A stretch of DNA of 64,000 nt from Amborella trichopoda (lineage: Eukaryota > Streptophyta > Magnoliopsida > Amborellales > Amborellaceae). Below, piece after piece: positions 24,501 to 39,500 of this stretch (the stretch's first letter is position 1; every line of letters begins with the position of its first letter). Where the stretch lies: contig NW_006498608.1 in the NCBI RefSeq assembly GCF_000471905.2, positions 6,466,920-6,530,919 of the forward strand. The letters run 5' to 3'. Below the pieces are notes generated by a model. It worked only from the letters and a program-made list of their open reading frames with translations, made no database searches and was not told where the DNA came from. Both the position numbers and the translations under genes were made by a program.

Positions 24501-27500
24501 GACGGTGAGCTGGAACTGAATAAACTTCTGAATATTTGCATATACTGAACGCCCCCAACGAACAACCTGATAAACACAGCAAGAAGAGAAAATCTATTAC
24601 TCACACTGCTATTTGTAAAATAAAGAGGAGATCTTCACATGCTCAGGACCCCATACTAACCTTCACAACAGATGAAAAATTGTCATCTAGAATGATAATA
24701 TCTGAGCTTTCTTTTGCAACTTCAGTTCCTTGAATACCCATTGAAAGACCTATATCTGCCTAAAGTTCAGGTTACAACATGTAGTAAGCTACCATTTAAA
24801 ACAGCAGACTGGTACAGAGAAAAGTATGCAGAATTATCTAGTAAAAACTGACAAAGTTCAAACCTCATGCAAAGCAGGAGCATCATTAGTACCATCTCCC
24901 GTTACAGCAACAACATGCCCCCTCTTTCGCAAAGCTTGCACAAGTAGAAGTTTGTCATTAGGAGAAGATCTACCCATAACCTGCATATAAAAAACAAGCA
25001 CAAGCATGTGGTCACGTCCTGCAATAGTGCAAAGTGAACAAAACCAAACCACCACGAAATAACTAAATAAAGACTCCATAAAAGATGTCTATAGCATACA
25101 GTTATTTTTGGTGCAATTTGCTCCCTGCCTTTTTCATCATAGCTACGAAATGCTTTTCCCTCAATTATGTATGGTGGTTCACATGGCATTCCGGTGTCGA
25201 GTATCCCACTCTCCAATGCAATTGCTTTTGCTGTTTGAATATTATCTCCAGTGACCATGCGCACCTGTTAAAACACAAGGTGCATGTTGCTTTAGTCTAA
25301 AGTGCTTAAGAAATAAGGAATGAAAACAGATAATGAATGAAACCAATAAATGTAAGGATTAATGAAATTAAAAAACAAATCAAGGTATATGGAAACAAAA
25401 ATCTCTAATTACACTAATAGATTATGAAAGAATATCCATAAAATAAGGAGAAAAGAAAAAACTACAGGTAAAATAAGAAAAAAAAAATAGTTGCCCTTCT
25501 CTGCAATAAAAACAGTTTCTATTGGAATGGCCGTTAAACCATATCAATTCCTGACTACCAGACAACTGAGAGAGTGAAATCTCACCAGAAAAAAAGGTTA
25601 GCCAGCAATTACCTTTACACCAGCACGTTGGCACAGCCTCACAGCTTCAATCACACCTGGCCGACATGGATCCTACACATTGTATGCAAGATTCTTTCCA
25701 TTAGAAATTGTTTCAACAAAAAGAAGTAAACCAAACAGAATCAACGTTAAGTTCAGCTAACATAAAACAAGAATTACAAGAGAGAAAAATAGTGAATGAA
25801 ATAGATCTTGTTTAGATAAATGCAAACTGTTAAGTGTATGTTTGTGTATGCATGGAACATGGTTTAGAAACTCACATTTGCCTGAGTTGGCTCAGCCAAC
25901 TGCCAAGTTTATGATGAAAAGATAAGGCATGGCTGAAGTCTTAAGTAATTTCTCTAAATCTCTCAAATTATTTTTTCTTTAGTTTTAAGACTCACGAATT
26001 TCTTCTTCTTCTATTTTTTTGATAAAGTTAACAGCGTCTTAAGATAAAGAGAGATTACAAAATGCAGACCACAGCGTGGCTGCACTATACAAAATTACAC
26101 ATGCCCACTGTAACAAAAAAATTGGGGCACTCAAAAAATGCTATATAGCATGATATGAACAGAGCTACAAAAAGGGTGGGCCAAGCATTTGGGACATTAG
26201 ATCAGAGAGCTTCTTGGGCTGTTCCCAAAGGACTGCTCATACAGGCTCCTTCTCCAGGGAGGTTGTCTGCGACCGAGTTCGCCTCGTGCCAGATATCCTT
26301 CCATAAGACGTGTATATCCCTGCAAATACGGGCAATTTCATCAAAAAGATATAAAGCAATCTCCAAGGCAAGGAGTGAGATCCAAAGCCCAGGAAATGAC
26401 ATTCTTGGAGTCGCCATCTATGATCAAAATGGGGCTCCAAGCTGGATTGAAGCTCTTGAGACCTACTAGGAGAACATCGGCATCAACCGTTGTTGACTCG
26501 GCCTGCCCAATTGGAAGGGAGAAAGAGAGGAGAGTGCGACAAAGGTGGCCACTAAAGATGCCCCCAATTCCGGCCGGGCCGGGGTTACCCAACGAGCTCC
26601 CGTGAAAATTGAGTTTGACCAGACCAGACTCAGGTAGTCTCCACAAAGAGGAACGAGAGATGGTAACCGACTTTAGATAACGAAAAGCCTGCCAGTTTTG
26701 GAGGAAATCTGCATAGGATGAATGCTTGAAATATTTGTGATTGGTAGCCCAGAAAATGACTGATGAAAGGACCCTGTTCTTGATGTCCTCGATAGAGACT
26801 TTGAAGCCTCAGAAGGTCCTAATTGTTTCTTTCCGTCCAAATCACCCACAGATTCACGACCACAGAAGCTCTCCAAAGGAGGATTCCAGATTTACACCAA
26901 GGGGCTCGGTGTAGGGAGGTGAAGAGCTGAGCAACCGAGAGAGGTGTTACCCAGGTCAATTCGATGCATTGGAGAAGGGCTGCTCAAAGAGCTTGGGCTA
27001 CAGTGCAGTGGTGGAAAAGGTGCTCGTTGGTTTCTTCCTCTGCCAGAAACATGATACAGTGGTTTGGGAGCGGTAGCCTCTTTTTTGAAGCTGGTCAATG
27101 GTTAATGCTCTATCAGACAAAGACGTGCACGTAAAGAATCAGATCTTTGAGGGTATAAGGGTGAGCTAAGTTTTGGAGTACAAAGACCGAGAGGGTTCAG
27201 ATGAGATGGGTGGTTGTTGGAGGACCTGGTAGAAGGATGAAACCGAGAAGGGGCCCAAGGAGTCTGGGGACTAGATGATTGAGTCTTGACCATGAATGGG
27301 GAAGGTGATGGAGTGAAGAAGGGTGGCTAAATTCAGGAATTCTTCAACTTCACTCACCACAAGGAGACTTCTAAAATTTGGGTTCCAACTCCTGGCTGAA
27401 CCTGTGTGCTCAAGTTGGTCTGCCACCGAGGCCAAAGGATTCCTGCACAGAAGAAACAATCTCAGGTAGCAGACCATTAGCAGGTGTTGTCAAGCCAAGT

Positions 27501-30500
27501 ATTTGACCAAAATTTGATCATGTTGCCTTCCCAGGGGTGAAAGCAAATGTTGGTGATAAAAAATGCAAGACTTCAGGAGATGGATCTCCAAATACTCGAA
27601 GGTAATGTTAGGGGTAGGGAAGCTATAGGTCCAGTTAGACCCATTGCCACAGAACTTACAGCATACGACCACTTGCGAAAGTTGATTATCCAGAGTGGCC
27701 ATGCACCACCACCACTTACGAAGGAGGCGATATTATTCAGCTTTATAATTCGGATGCCTAAACTGTCCTAGTGTTTGAATGGCAGACTCTGTCCCAAGAA
27801 ATGAGGTGGAACATTTTGGTCCCATCCACGCCCAAACAAAGAAAGTTTCTCATGAGCTGTTCTAGCCCGACCACATTGGAGGACGAAACAAGGACATTTA
27901 GAATATCAAGAAATTAGCAAGGGTGACCTTGATGAGAGTGAGTCTACCCGCTGAGGAAAGGAACCTGCCTTTCCACCCTGCCAGCTTACTCTCCAATTTG
28001 TTGACCAAGTGGCTCCAAAGGCGTTTTTTGGGCTTGCCTATGCACAGGGGTAAGCCTAGATAAGTAGAGGGGAGACTGTCCACTTTACATGTCTGCTAGT
28101 TGGGAAATGATATGGTCATTTGTGAGAACGCCCAGCAACTGGGTTTGGTCCATGTTTATCCTAAAACCGGTGGCCAACTCGAATAGTTTAAGGAAAGGAG
28201 GATATCGATTTGCTAGATGCAGGCAAGGAAGAATAACATGGTGTCATCTGCGTATTGTAGGTGAGAGATTACAGTGCCAAGATGCCTGGTTTTGAAACCC
28301 TTCAGAAGCCCCTCACATACAACCTTGCAATGGATTTGCTGAAAATATCAGCTACAACTGTGAAGAACGGGGAAAGACAATCTCCTTGTTTGAGCCCTCC
28401 GGAGGAGCTGAAGAAACCTGCGAAGGAGCCATTGATAAGGATTGGGAAGGTTGGCTTGGATATGCAGCTGTGAATCCATTTCCTTCACCTCTCGTTAAAG
28501 TCCATTCCGAGGGTTACAACCAAGATGGCTCATTCCACATCATCATAAGCCTTCTCCCAATCGAGCTTGATGATCACACCAAGGGTTTTGGACCAGTATC
28601 TCGAGTAGATGCATTCGTGTGCAATAAAAACTCCATCGAGAATTTTGCAATATTTTACAAAAGCCACCTGGCTATGGGATATGATACAGTGTAAGACTTC
28701 CCTAAGCCAAAGAGAAAGGACCTTGGAAAGTATCTTGAACAAGCTGTTGATGAGGCATATAGGGCAAAAATATTTTAACTCCTAGGCCCCTTCCACCTTA
28801 GGGATCAAAGTGATGACTGTTGCATTCATGACCTTATGGATGACGGTCTGGTCATGGAACTCAGAGAAAAAGGCAAGGATATCAGGTCTGAGGGTGTCCC
28901 AAAAAGTACTAAAGAGACAACCGAGAAGCCATCAGGTCCCAGGGATCGGTTTAGGCAAGAGACTTAATGGCTGAGAGAGTCTCATCCTCGGAGAAAGGAC
29001 ATTCTATGCTGGCAGCAATGTCCAGGGGAATAGATTGGAAGGATAAACCAGCAATTATAGACATAGGACTAGAGGGGGCCCAGAGAGCTCCCTGAAAAAG
29101 TCAAGGATAGCTTGTTCAATGAGGGGAGGCTATCCAAGATTCGGTTCCCTACTTTGATCTATGAGATAATGTTATCCCATCCACGGCAGTTGGCTATCTT
29201 GAGGAAAAAGGCAGTGTTTTGGTCACTACATTTGAGCCACTTGACTCCGGACCGTTGGTGCCAGAAGATTTCCCCTTTGTGGAGTAAAGCCTGAGAATCG
29301 ATTCTAGTTTGAGTTCTCAAGAGGCTCTCATCGGGGGAAAGCATTATGCTCTCCTCAAGCTGGTCCCACTGTTGGAGTGAATGGAGAAGGACAGCCTTTT
29401 GGCCTAGAAAGTTACCTGGAAGCTGGCAGCTAGAGCTCTTGAGGGAGTTCCTGAGCATCTGCAATTTACGCTGCAAGCAGAAGCCAGCCCAACCTTGGAC
29501 CGTGGGGGCAAAAGAGGCCCACCAAGAAGGAATGAGGGATAAGAAATTAGGTTCCTTGAGCCATGCTAATTCGAAATGGAAGGGGGAGGGCCCTCTGGTT
29601 AGATGCTGGGTATCTAAGACAATAGGCTTATGGTCAGAGGCGTTTTTTGGAAGGGCCAGGGCATGAGAACCAAGGAAAACCTCATCCCAGCCTGGTCTAA
29701 TAAGGAATCTGTCTAGTTTGGATAAGGATGGGGAGGATGCATGATGGAACCACGTGAAAATGGCCCCTTGAAGGGGAATATCGAGTAGATCATTCAGTGA
29801 AATGAAGTCGGAGAAGTCCAACATTCCTGGGGAGATACGACCGTTTGAGTCTCTTGTGTGACCACCTAGTGATGTTAAAGTCCCTACCAAGGCACCCAGG
29901 GGGGGGGGGGAGGGATCTCATCCAGTTCGTTCCACAGTTGGGTCCCAAAGGGTCGAGGAATTGGGACCATAGACAGCTGAAAACTTCCATTGAGGCCGTT
30001 GGATACTCTAGTGACGGCGACAGTGACAGAGAAGTCTGCTACCCTAGATGACGAGAGGGAGTGGAGAGTCACGTCCTAAATGACCCAGATTCCTACTGAG
30101 GCCCCAACGGCTTCGAGTAATTCCCATTGACGGCCCCAGACTTGAAAGATTTGGGGGAGGGAAGGGGAGAGCAGTTTGGATTCCAGGATTGCTAGCATGG
30201 AAGGCGAATATTGGAGGCTTAACTCTCTAACCGCCCTGTGTTTCTGGGACTGGCCGAGGCCCCTGATGTTCCAAACACGGACTTTCATCCGGTGTGGATT
30301 TTGAAGATGAAGGTGCATCTAGGAGAGCGCCTCAGGGACTAGCTGAAAGGCAAGGCCGGCTCGACGGAAGAGGAGGAGGACAGGTGGGAGGGGGGGAAGG
30401 TCTGTCTCTATCATAAGAGATGCTAGTGTGCAAATTGGATAGCTCCCGAGATGCGTTGCCACCTACTCTGAAGACTTACTGATTTCTTTAACTTGCTAAA

Positions 30501-33500
30501 ATACATACAAACACAAGAAAAGATGCACATTCAAATATTTATATCCTACAAAATTACAGACATATGCTTAAATATCTGTACATACTCATGAACATGTACA
30601 AATACAACACATACAAATACAAATTACTGTAAACACACATGCACGCACAAATTGTGACTAAAGAAAAAGCCAGCACACCCATGCAAATTCACATTCATGC
30701 ATAAATGTGAGCATCCATATACCTTCATGTATATGCAAGGAATCTTATGTTGATTTAAACACAAATAGGAAGACAAGGTCCTACCTTGATCCCTACAATT
30801 GCTAATAAAACAAGGTCATCCTCGGGCATCGCCCACTGCTCCAACTCTTCTTCACCCTGTGGAACCCCTTCGACATTACATACCCTATATGCAAACGCAA
30901 CACAACGCAAACTAGCTGCCGCCATCTCGTCAATAGCTTTCTGAAACTCCGCTATCTGCAAATAAAAGGACATGATTAGACATCAGATCTTCATTTTCAT
31001 CACCACAGAACACAATTTTAATACCAGAATTTTTCAACCTTATCACCATCCATTCGATGTTCTACTCCATCTTTGTCAAGCCATTGAGTGCAGGAAGCCA
31101 AGATTATTTCTGCAGCTCCTTTCCAATGTATATGGACTTCAGATTCTGACTGGAAATGAGAAAGGAAGAAAAACAAATTAGCATGTAAAATCAATAAAAT
31201 AAGTATCAAGCATATCATGTTACACCAACCATTGATGTAAAAGAATAGATATAACAACCAATACCAAAGAAAGCAAGGACAGCACTCTAAAAAGAAGATG
31301 TGATATGCAAGACTAAGCCATGCACTTGCAATCACTTCAGAAACACAGGCTTTTAACCCTAAAAGGTTTTGTCTGTTGTTCTTGTTTCTAATTAATATTT
31401 CTCCTCGTTTATCATTTGCCTTGTTTATTGTTTTGATTAATTATTTTTTATCAGAATGAGTTCCCACAGGGTTCCAGCACTCCTGTCCCAAGCCCAAACC
31501 TTTGAACTTTGACTTTTGACCTAAGGCTGTCATTAGCATGGCCAGCAGGAATATCTATTTACAGTATCAACCTGAATTAATACAGCAAGATGAAAGCCAC
31601 TTGCCAACTGTTTCTTTGAACAAAATATAACCCAGAAGTATCCTCTTAGATTTATTTCCACATTTTCGGATGAAGAGGTTCAATACTTCCCCTTAATGGG
31701 GTGTTGGGGAAGGTTCTTTTTAACCTGTGTTTCTGCTCTAGCTAGATTCAAGAGATTGGAGATAGCGAAAAGGCTTAAACATAGAACATGTAGCTTGGAT
31801 CTAGGATTTTATATGTTGAAACGTTTTTTCCAGTGCTCACATAACAACAAGCCAAGTCAATAGATGATGTGCATGGTGTGAAGATTTTTGGCAAACCCTC
31901 TTTCCCTTGCATTTCGAAAGGTCTTAGAAGAGCAAGTTTTTGTGCACCAATGACTATATAGTGCGTTAACGACTATCTAGACATAATATCTTGAGCATGT
32001 TCCCTACTAACTGGGAATCTGTACAAGCCACTACAGTTGCAAAATGAATACATTATGGGCTTGTTTGGATGTACTGATTATCACTGGTGATTCATTGTTT
32101 AAATAAAAACTAATCCTGATAATGATTTAACCATTGTTCGGTAGAGTCCCTAATAAATTATCCTGAGATAAAACTTATAGACAGTTTTATATATAAGTTT
32201 CTCTTTTTGTAAAGCTAGTTTTACTTCACTCAAAAGAAATTTGTTCAAAATCAACGTTTTTAGCTAGAAATAATTAGAAATAGCTGAAAAACATTAAAGA
32301 GTAAAATAATTAAATAATATTGTACAGAATACAAAGTACATACTAAACAGCCATTAGAATAATATCATGCAGAATATTTTAATTTTAGATATCATAGAAC
32401 ATATTAATTTTAGATAACATAGCTTACATAAGATTAATCATCATCCAAAGAGGCCCAACAAAGGCCCTATTAATTTATTATATAATTGAAAGTAGACATA
32501 AGCAGTGTTATCAAATGCAGAAGCATAACACATTGTGCAGGCACCCTGAGGCACATGGCCACCCTTGCGCATGTGGGATTTAGCAATGTGTCCCCATTTG
32601 CGGCCCATCTCTAGCATATGTGGGCACATCGTATTAAGCACAATGTGCCCGCATATGCAGCTAACTGACCAACTACACATCGCATAAATGCCACAAGCAG
32701 GAGCATTAAGATTTAGGTCATCTGTTAGTATAACGTGGGTTTGCAGATATATTATTTAATATTATCTACAGAAAATAATNNNNNNNNNNNNNNNNNNNNT
32801 TATAATTATACTGTTATATATTATTTTGATGTTGATGATATGATTAATCTACATATATGTATGCATATTATTTGTAACTAGCAATAGAACGTGCCTTGCA
32901 TGTTCAAGATGCGCACTGTTTTCATAAATAATATACTGCCACATTGTTATTGTTAAGAAATTTCTGTGCATTTTCAATATAAACATTTCATGTATTTTTG
33001 TTAATGTTTTATAATGCAACTTTGAAATTTTCAATGTCAACTAATACGTAGCTAATTGCAAAAAGAGAATTCAATTGCTCTCTCTCAAAAAATCATCCTT
33101 CTCTCTTCTTTTTTTCGTTTTCTCACTTCAGTGGTAATACCCCAATGAACTAACCTATGGAATTTTTTTCATTTCTCACTTTTTGCTCTATGTTTCCTTG
33201 TTATCTCTCTTCAATTTTGTTTAAGGTTACCCAAAAAAGGTAGCCCTTCAATTTTTTTAAAAAAAAATTATCTAAAAAAGCTAGTATTTTTATGCCAAGT
33301 GAACTCATAACATTATTATCGAAAATAAACAAAGACCAAAGTATATGAAATTATAAAATGTACTTTTCTAATGCATGGTTTTGAAAACCATGATGCGTAA
33401 ATCTATATGATTGATGAAATGGTTTAATCACAAACATAGTGAAACTTTCACCAAAGCATATTTATCATCTTACTTATTGTATATACTTGAGTTTATTCAT

Positions 33501-36500
33501 TTTTACTCTTCATCACAATAAATTTTTTTTCGTGCGTGAACTTAGAAGTTAGTTGCTTTTATGTAAACTAAATTTCTAAATTCTTTTAGGAGAAAAATAA
33601 TATCATCATCGTCAAAGCCTTTTCCTAATTAATTCGGATCGGCTAAACGAATCCTGGTCCGCTACTATGCTCTACTAAGGGTCATACCCTCAATGCGGCC
33701 ATAAGTTTCCATATAGTTTCTCACTACTTCCAACCGTGTCCTTTTAGGCTATCCCTTAATATTTTTGAGTCTTCCACTTGAACTAACTCGCACCTCCTAA
33801 CAGTTATTGTACTTGGTTCACGCCATACATGGCCAACCCACCTAGGTCTACTCTCTCTCATCTTATCGTCTATTGGTGCCACACCAAAATTATTCTGAAT
33901 ATATTCATTTCGAATTCTATCCCTTTTTGCCTTGCCACTCATCCATCTCAATATGCTCATTTCCTCTACACTCATTCTATGGGTATATTGTTTTTTGACC
34001 GCCCAACATTGCATACCATAGAGTAAAGCTGGTCTCACAGCTGTCCTATAGAACTAGCCCTTCAACTATATTGGTATGTGACGATCACAAAAAATTTCGG
34101 TTGCACATCTCCACTTCGCCCATCCAGTTCCTATTCTATGTGCGACATCTACCTCAATCTCCCCATTTTTTTGGATTATCGACCCAAGATATCGACAGTG
34201 AGCTCTTCTTGGTATTTCTTGGCTATCAATCTTTAACTACTATCTCATCTCTACTCCTATTATTACTAAACTTGCATTCCATGTATTTTGTTTTAGTCTG
34301 GCTATTTTTAAAATCTTTTGATTCTAGAGCATCCCTCCAAAGTTCTAGCTTTGTGTTGACGTCGTTTCAGGTCTCATCAATCAAACTTCAAAACTATGTC
34401 ATCTGCGAACAACAAGCACCACGGTACCTTATTTTGTAGGTGCCTAGTTAAGTCACCCATAATTAAGACAAAGAGGTACATGCTCAATGCTAACACCTAA
34501 TGTAGATCTATTGTCACCGGAAACTCACTCGTCTCCCCACTAGTTCGTACACTATTCAGCACTCTATGATACATATCTCTCACCAAGTCGATGTAGTGTC
34601 TGGAGACTCCTTTCTTTTCCAACACCCATCAAATCAAATCTCGAAGTACTCTATTATAAGCTTTCTCTAGATCAATAAAAAACCATGTGGAGGTCTTTTC
34701 CCTTCGCTCTAAATTTCTCAATTAGTTGCCTAAATAGGAAATTAGCCTCAGTTATTGACCTCTATCACATAAGCTGAATTGGTTTTTTTATACTAAAAAT
34801 ACTATGCCACTAAACAATTATTGCCAATGAGATATTCATAGTTTAATTGTTTACTAAATTCTTGTACTCTTTCAAAAGTCTAAAAAGTTGGACAAACATT
34901 TTTGACATAAGTATTTGATATACTTACAAATGTTTTATAATATAATTTGGGATTGTCTACAAAGAGACCATTAATCCTTTGCACATGAAGGTCACAATCA
35001 TTCTCATCCCTTAATTATCCAATTAGGTGGTTGTAAGGGTGTCATTGAACAGACACAAAGTTCCAAAAAAACATTCTCGAACTTCATGACTCATCCCAAG
35101 CCATCCAGTTTGACATCGAGTGGGAATAATTGTGACCTCCATGTACAAAAGATAAATGGTCTCTCTTTGTAGACAACCTCATGTAATTTTACTAGAAATA
35201 AATATTAGATTTTTGAAAATTTGACATTTTAAAATTTATGATAATTAAAAATTATTCTTAATATGATTCAAATTTTCAAAACTTTCACCCTCTATATAAA
35301 ATTTAGCGAAAATTGCTTAAAACCCCCAAAAGTAGACTTTCTAGGCACTTTACCCCATCCTAATTTTTCTTAGCATATTTTTCCCAAAAAATCAAGTTTT
35401 ATAGAAAATACCCCGCCAATACAAAAAAATCATTTTTTTGACGAAAATACCCTTCCCCATACATAACAAATCATTTTCAGATCCCAATGAAAGGAAACGC
35501 CGAACCACGGTTGTATCTTGTCGGACCCATCCATTCTGTCAGACTGGAACTATACACTGCCAAGCTACCTATTCTAGACACAATTTTGCCAGACCGTAGC
35601 TTACAAATGTTGGACCGCTCAATAATCCAGAAACAAATGCCAAACCACACTTGTAAAACGCCGAAACGACCGTTACTCCAGTGACAATCGCCGGACCACC
35701 TCTTCCAAATGCTGGACCGCACACTCCAGTGACATAAGTGCCAGACCGCCTCTTCCGAACTCCGGGCCGCCATGGTGAAGTGTTTGAGCATTCCAAATCA
35801 GTGACTTAAGTGTCGGACCGCCTCTTCCAAACGCCGGACCGCCATGGTGAAGTCTTTGACCGTTCCAAATCAGTGACTTAAAATGTTGGACCGCCTCTTC
35901 CAAACGCCAGACCGCCATGGTGAAGTGTCAGACCATCACAGTGAACTGCCGGACCGTTCCAAGTGTCGGATTGTCATGGTGAAATGTTGAACTGTTCCAA
36001 AAATAGTGACTTAAGTGCCTGAATGCCTCTTCCAAATGCCGAAACACCATGGTGAAGTGTCGCACAACCATGGTCAACGTGTGAGGTAAGGGAGGGGTAT
36101 TTTAGTTTCTTTTTTTTTTTTTTTACTTGGTGGGGTATTTGCTAAGAAACATGGTTTTGGGGGAAAAGTTGCTAGGAAAAGTTAGGTTGGGGGTAAATTG
36201 CTTAGAAAGACCATCTTTGGGGGTTTTATGCAATTTTTCCTCAAATTTATAGCTTTTAAAACAAATATTGACAAATAATATAAATGTAAAACTTATTATT
36301 TCATTATATAAATTTAAGTTTTTTAGTGAGGTACTCCTTTTAATAATGGGTGTGGTTTGTATAAGATTGAGGGCCTAAACAATCAAAGGGGTACTTCTAA
36401 ATAGTGTCAAATGATGATTTTTCAGTCGCAAAAATCTTTGTAATGGTTATACATCTCAAGATCAAGATGATCGATTTGAGGGTCTTTCGACATCGAAACA

Positions 36501-39500
36501 ACCTCTTCTAGTGAATTTTTTAGGTGCACCTTAATTTGATTGTTTAGAGCCGCAACCTCATAAATTTTTTCCCTCAATAATGTAAAATATATGTAACTAA
36601 TAAATATTTAATTGAATTAATAAAGAAAAGTATATTGGTAGTGGTTGTTTTGGAAAAAAAATAAAAAATTAATCCTTATGATGATCATACATGCCTCTTG
36701 TCCAGCCAAGGTACCCCCCAATGGGGTAAAAATATTGTCATATGTTCCCTTAGAAACACAGTATACACCTAGTCCCTTGGAAAAAGAACTTATTTAATAG
36801 CATGATACTAGACCTAAAATTTGGGGTCTACTCTTGATTGACGCATATGACCAGTTTTTAGGGAAAAAGAAAGAAAGAAAAAGTTGAAATTTGTGTTCTA
36901 AAAAGCCTACATAGATTTTTTGGATGAGGGATCATGCACTTTGAGGAAACATAAAATCAACTTAGTGTATAATGATCTTATTTTTGCTTAAATTAAAGTA
37001 CACTATTGTATAAAACACAAACCTACAAGACCCTACCGTCAAAAGCTTCCAGTATATTTCTTGTGCACCACATGGTTGCCAAACCATGTGGCGTATTATA
37101 TATAGTAGATTTAAAGTGGTGACTTTCATTATTTATTCGTTGATTGGTGTGTTCATTAATATACATTTATTTTATGGTACGTAGGTATTCTCATCATTGT
37201 TATTGTCTACAATATGGAATAATATATATCATATATATTCATAAATAAGTAAACCAATAAATATCATTTACTATATTCTATTACATTATATTACAACCAA
37301 ATAATACACTAAGATGATACATGAAAATAATAACTATAATAATAATACTATTATTTAACAAATAATAATAAGTGAGAGAGAGAGAAGTTGACATGCAGCT
37401 TGCATCCCAAATGAGTAGATGTTTGCTTCTGCATAGTCATGTGATTCATAATAGTCATGTGATTCATAATGCAAGTTGTTTTCTTTCTTCTTCTTTTTTT
37501 CTTCTTTTTTTTTGTACTTTGAGATAGGTTTCGAGGTACTTTTTTGCTTAGTAATAATTTGAATTTAATGAGAGAAAAATCACCAAACAGCTTTTCCTAC
37601 CAGACAACTCGAACCAAAGTTTGTACAGTCAAGTATTCAAACGACCCATAAATCTTTTCCTCGGTTCCAAAGTTTCCAAAAACACTAGTGGATCCTTTAG
37701 TCTATCATTTGAATCGTTTTAGCTCTACAACCTCGGCTTTGGATGTTGGAGATGCGCATATGATGGATCATATGACTTGTATGATTGAGAATCGAGATAT
37801 TGATTACATTTATTATCTCTATTTTATATGTCATGAACTTTTTGTTCAGATGTTATGTACTTGTGATAGATTCTACAATGTAGCACTACCATACTTGCTA
37901 GTACTTGCCAAATGCTAATATAGTTTCTAAGTTCTTGGTTGGTCACATGGTAAATTGGTATATGTTTCATTTAATTTAATGAATGGAATGAATTACTTCG
38001 TTGATATGTTTATTGAATTGTATTAGAGAGCATATAACATGCTCCCTCAGGAGCATACTGTACAACAACTCCCTCAAGCAACAGAATTTTTTTATTCAAA
38101 ATTTTGGGATCCATCTAAATATCACCAGAGGATTATTTTCAAATAAAAAATTTAGATATTGAGATCTTGAACATCTAGAACTTCCACTCCAAAAATTGGA
38201 ACGACATTTTTTTAGGCACATAAAAAGTGCAAGGTGATTCTTTTTCTTTTTGAGGAAGGTCATTGAATTCTAGAGATTATATCCCCAAGGTCTGGGATCT
38301 AAAAAATATTGCTAGCATGAGTTTTGCCCAAGGGTAGATGGATAGTGAATATTCCCATGGGAATATGAAATCCTTTGGCATTAGACAATTAGAGGAAGGA
38401 ATATACCGTATTCCCACCTGCATATTGTCCATTACTCCCTTGGGCAAAAGAACTACTTGGGAGGAATTTTTGACTATTAAATTTTGGAAACTATATAAGA
38501 ATAACTAGATGATTATTTTCAAAAGATAAAATTTTAATTTTAAGTTCTTCAACAGTTAGATCTCACCCTCAAAAAATTGGATAGTCCCTATTCAATCTTG
38601 CGATACTATTCTTTTCAAGTGCATAGAGAGTGCAATTCGAAATTTTTCTTCCTTTTAGTCTATGAAGAGGTTGCAGAATGGCAGACCAGGATTCAAGTGG
38701 CCGATTCTAATTAGTGGGGAAGTGATTTTGATGATTGCGAGTCTATGAAGAGGTTAAATCCCCAAAAGTTTGGATCTTAAAATTCCTCCTGGAGTGGCTT
38801 CTACCCAAGGGAGTAAATGGAGAGCATGTTCCCATGGGAGCATGAAATCTTTTAGCATACTCTGTAGTTTTTTATCAAGCTACAACTACAACAAGAGATA
38901 TATTTGAGATAAGTACTACATTCACCAGCCTACTATCATATAAATCACATATTCATGTTATTCTATGCATACTTATATTTTTTAAAAAATTTAATTTATT
39001 GACTGCGTCAGAGATGATGCGCCTGCATTGAACATAGCGCATCGGACCCCGATCGATCGAGTCTTCATTAGCATTTGATAACACCGGTTGTAAGGTGAAG
39101 AGAACATATTAAATCCTTGGTTCCAAGAACAGCATGAAAATTATCAACCCCCTTTCAGTACCCACAAAGACTCATCAATCACATGAAAGAAACAATTGGT
39201 AATAAAAAATCATTACCAGCTTGATTGCAACACCTCCCCGTTTTTTCTCTGAATTGAAGGTGAAGACATGGAGAACTGAAGAAATAGATCGCAAGACATC
39301 AAAATCCATTCTGAGCTGAAAAGAAGTCCAGATAATCAACATCAACAGTCAGAGACCAAAAGAATAATAACGACGAAGTATATTGGACAGTTGTAGTCTA
39401 ATGGACCATGGAGAAATCACAGTTTGTAAGCTCATCACTATAACATGATTTACAGTTGAGGAGCGAGAGTGGAACCTCCCATTGGGAACCTGTCCTAGTT

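Larger units (their letters stand above)
21307..31149 (-). other. ACA exons 21-33 (map)
   Basis: Exons on the - strand: 31149-31039, 30955-30785, 25672-25613, 25264-25100, 24980-24864, 24759-24661, 24566-24429, 24322-24222, 23730-23685, 23566-23432, 23097-22990, 22672-22581, 21439-21307. They encode the rest of the nucleotide-binding and phosphorylation domains and TM5-TM10. The last exon reads [20 protein letters not shown] onward to TAA at 21309-21307; its first Ser codon is split across the intron that contains the 566-N gap. Confidence 0.94.

Noticed and set aside
24902-25264. 120-codon single-exon frame on the - strand
   Set aside because: Reads through the exon 24 donor; the real protein joins 25100 to 24980.
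28386-28694. 102-codon frame on the + strand
   Set aside because: Antisense to the L1 reverse transcriptase.
35480-36090. Regular repeat considered as a CRISPR-like array or zinc-finger coding array
   Set aside because: The repeats vary in length and sequence and lie between Mutator-type TIRs in a plant intron; no CRISPR context and no zinc-finger residues.
37688-37918. 76-codon + strand frame in ACA intron 20
   Set aside because: Protein-like but without recognisable family, promoter or splice context.
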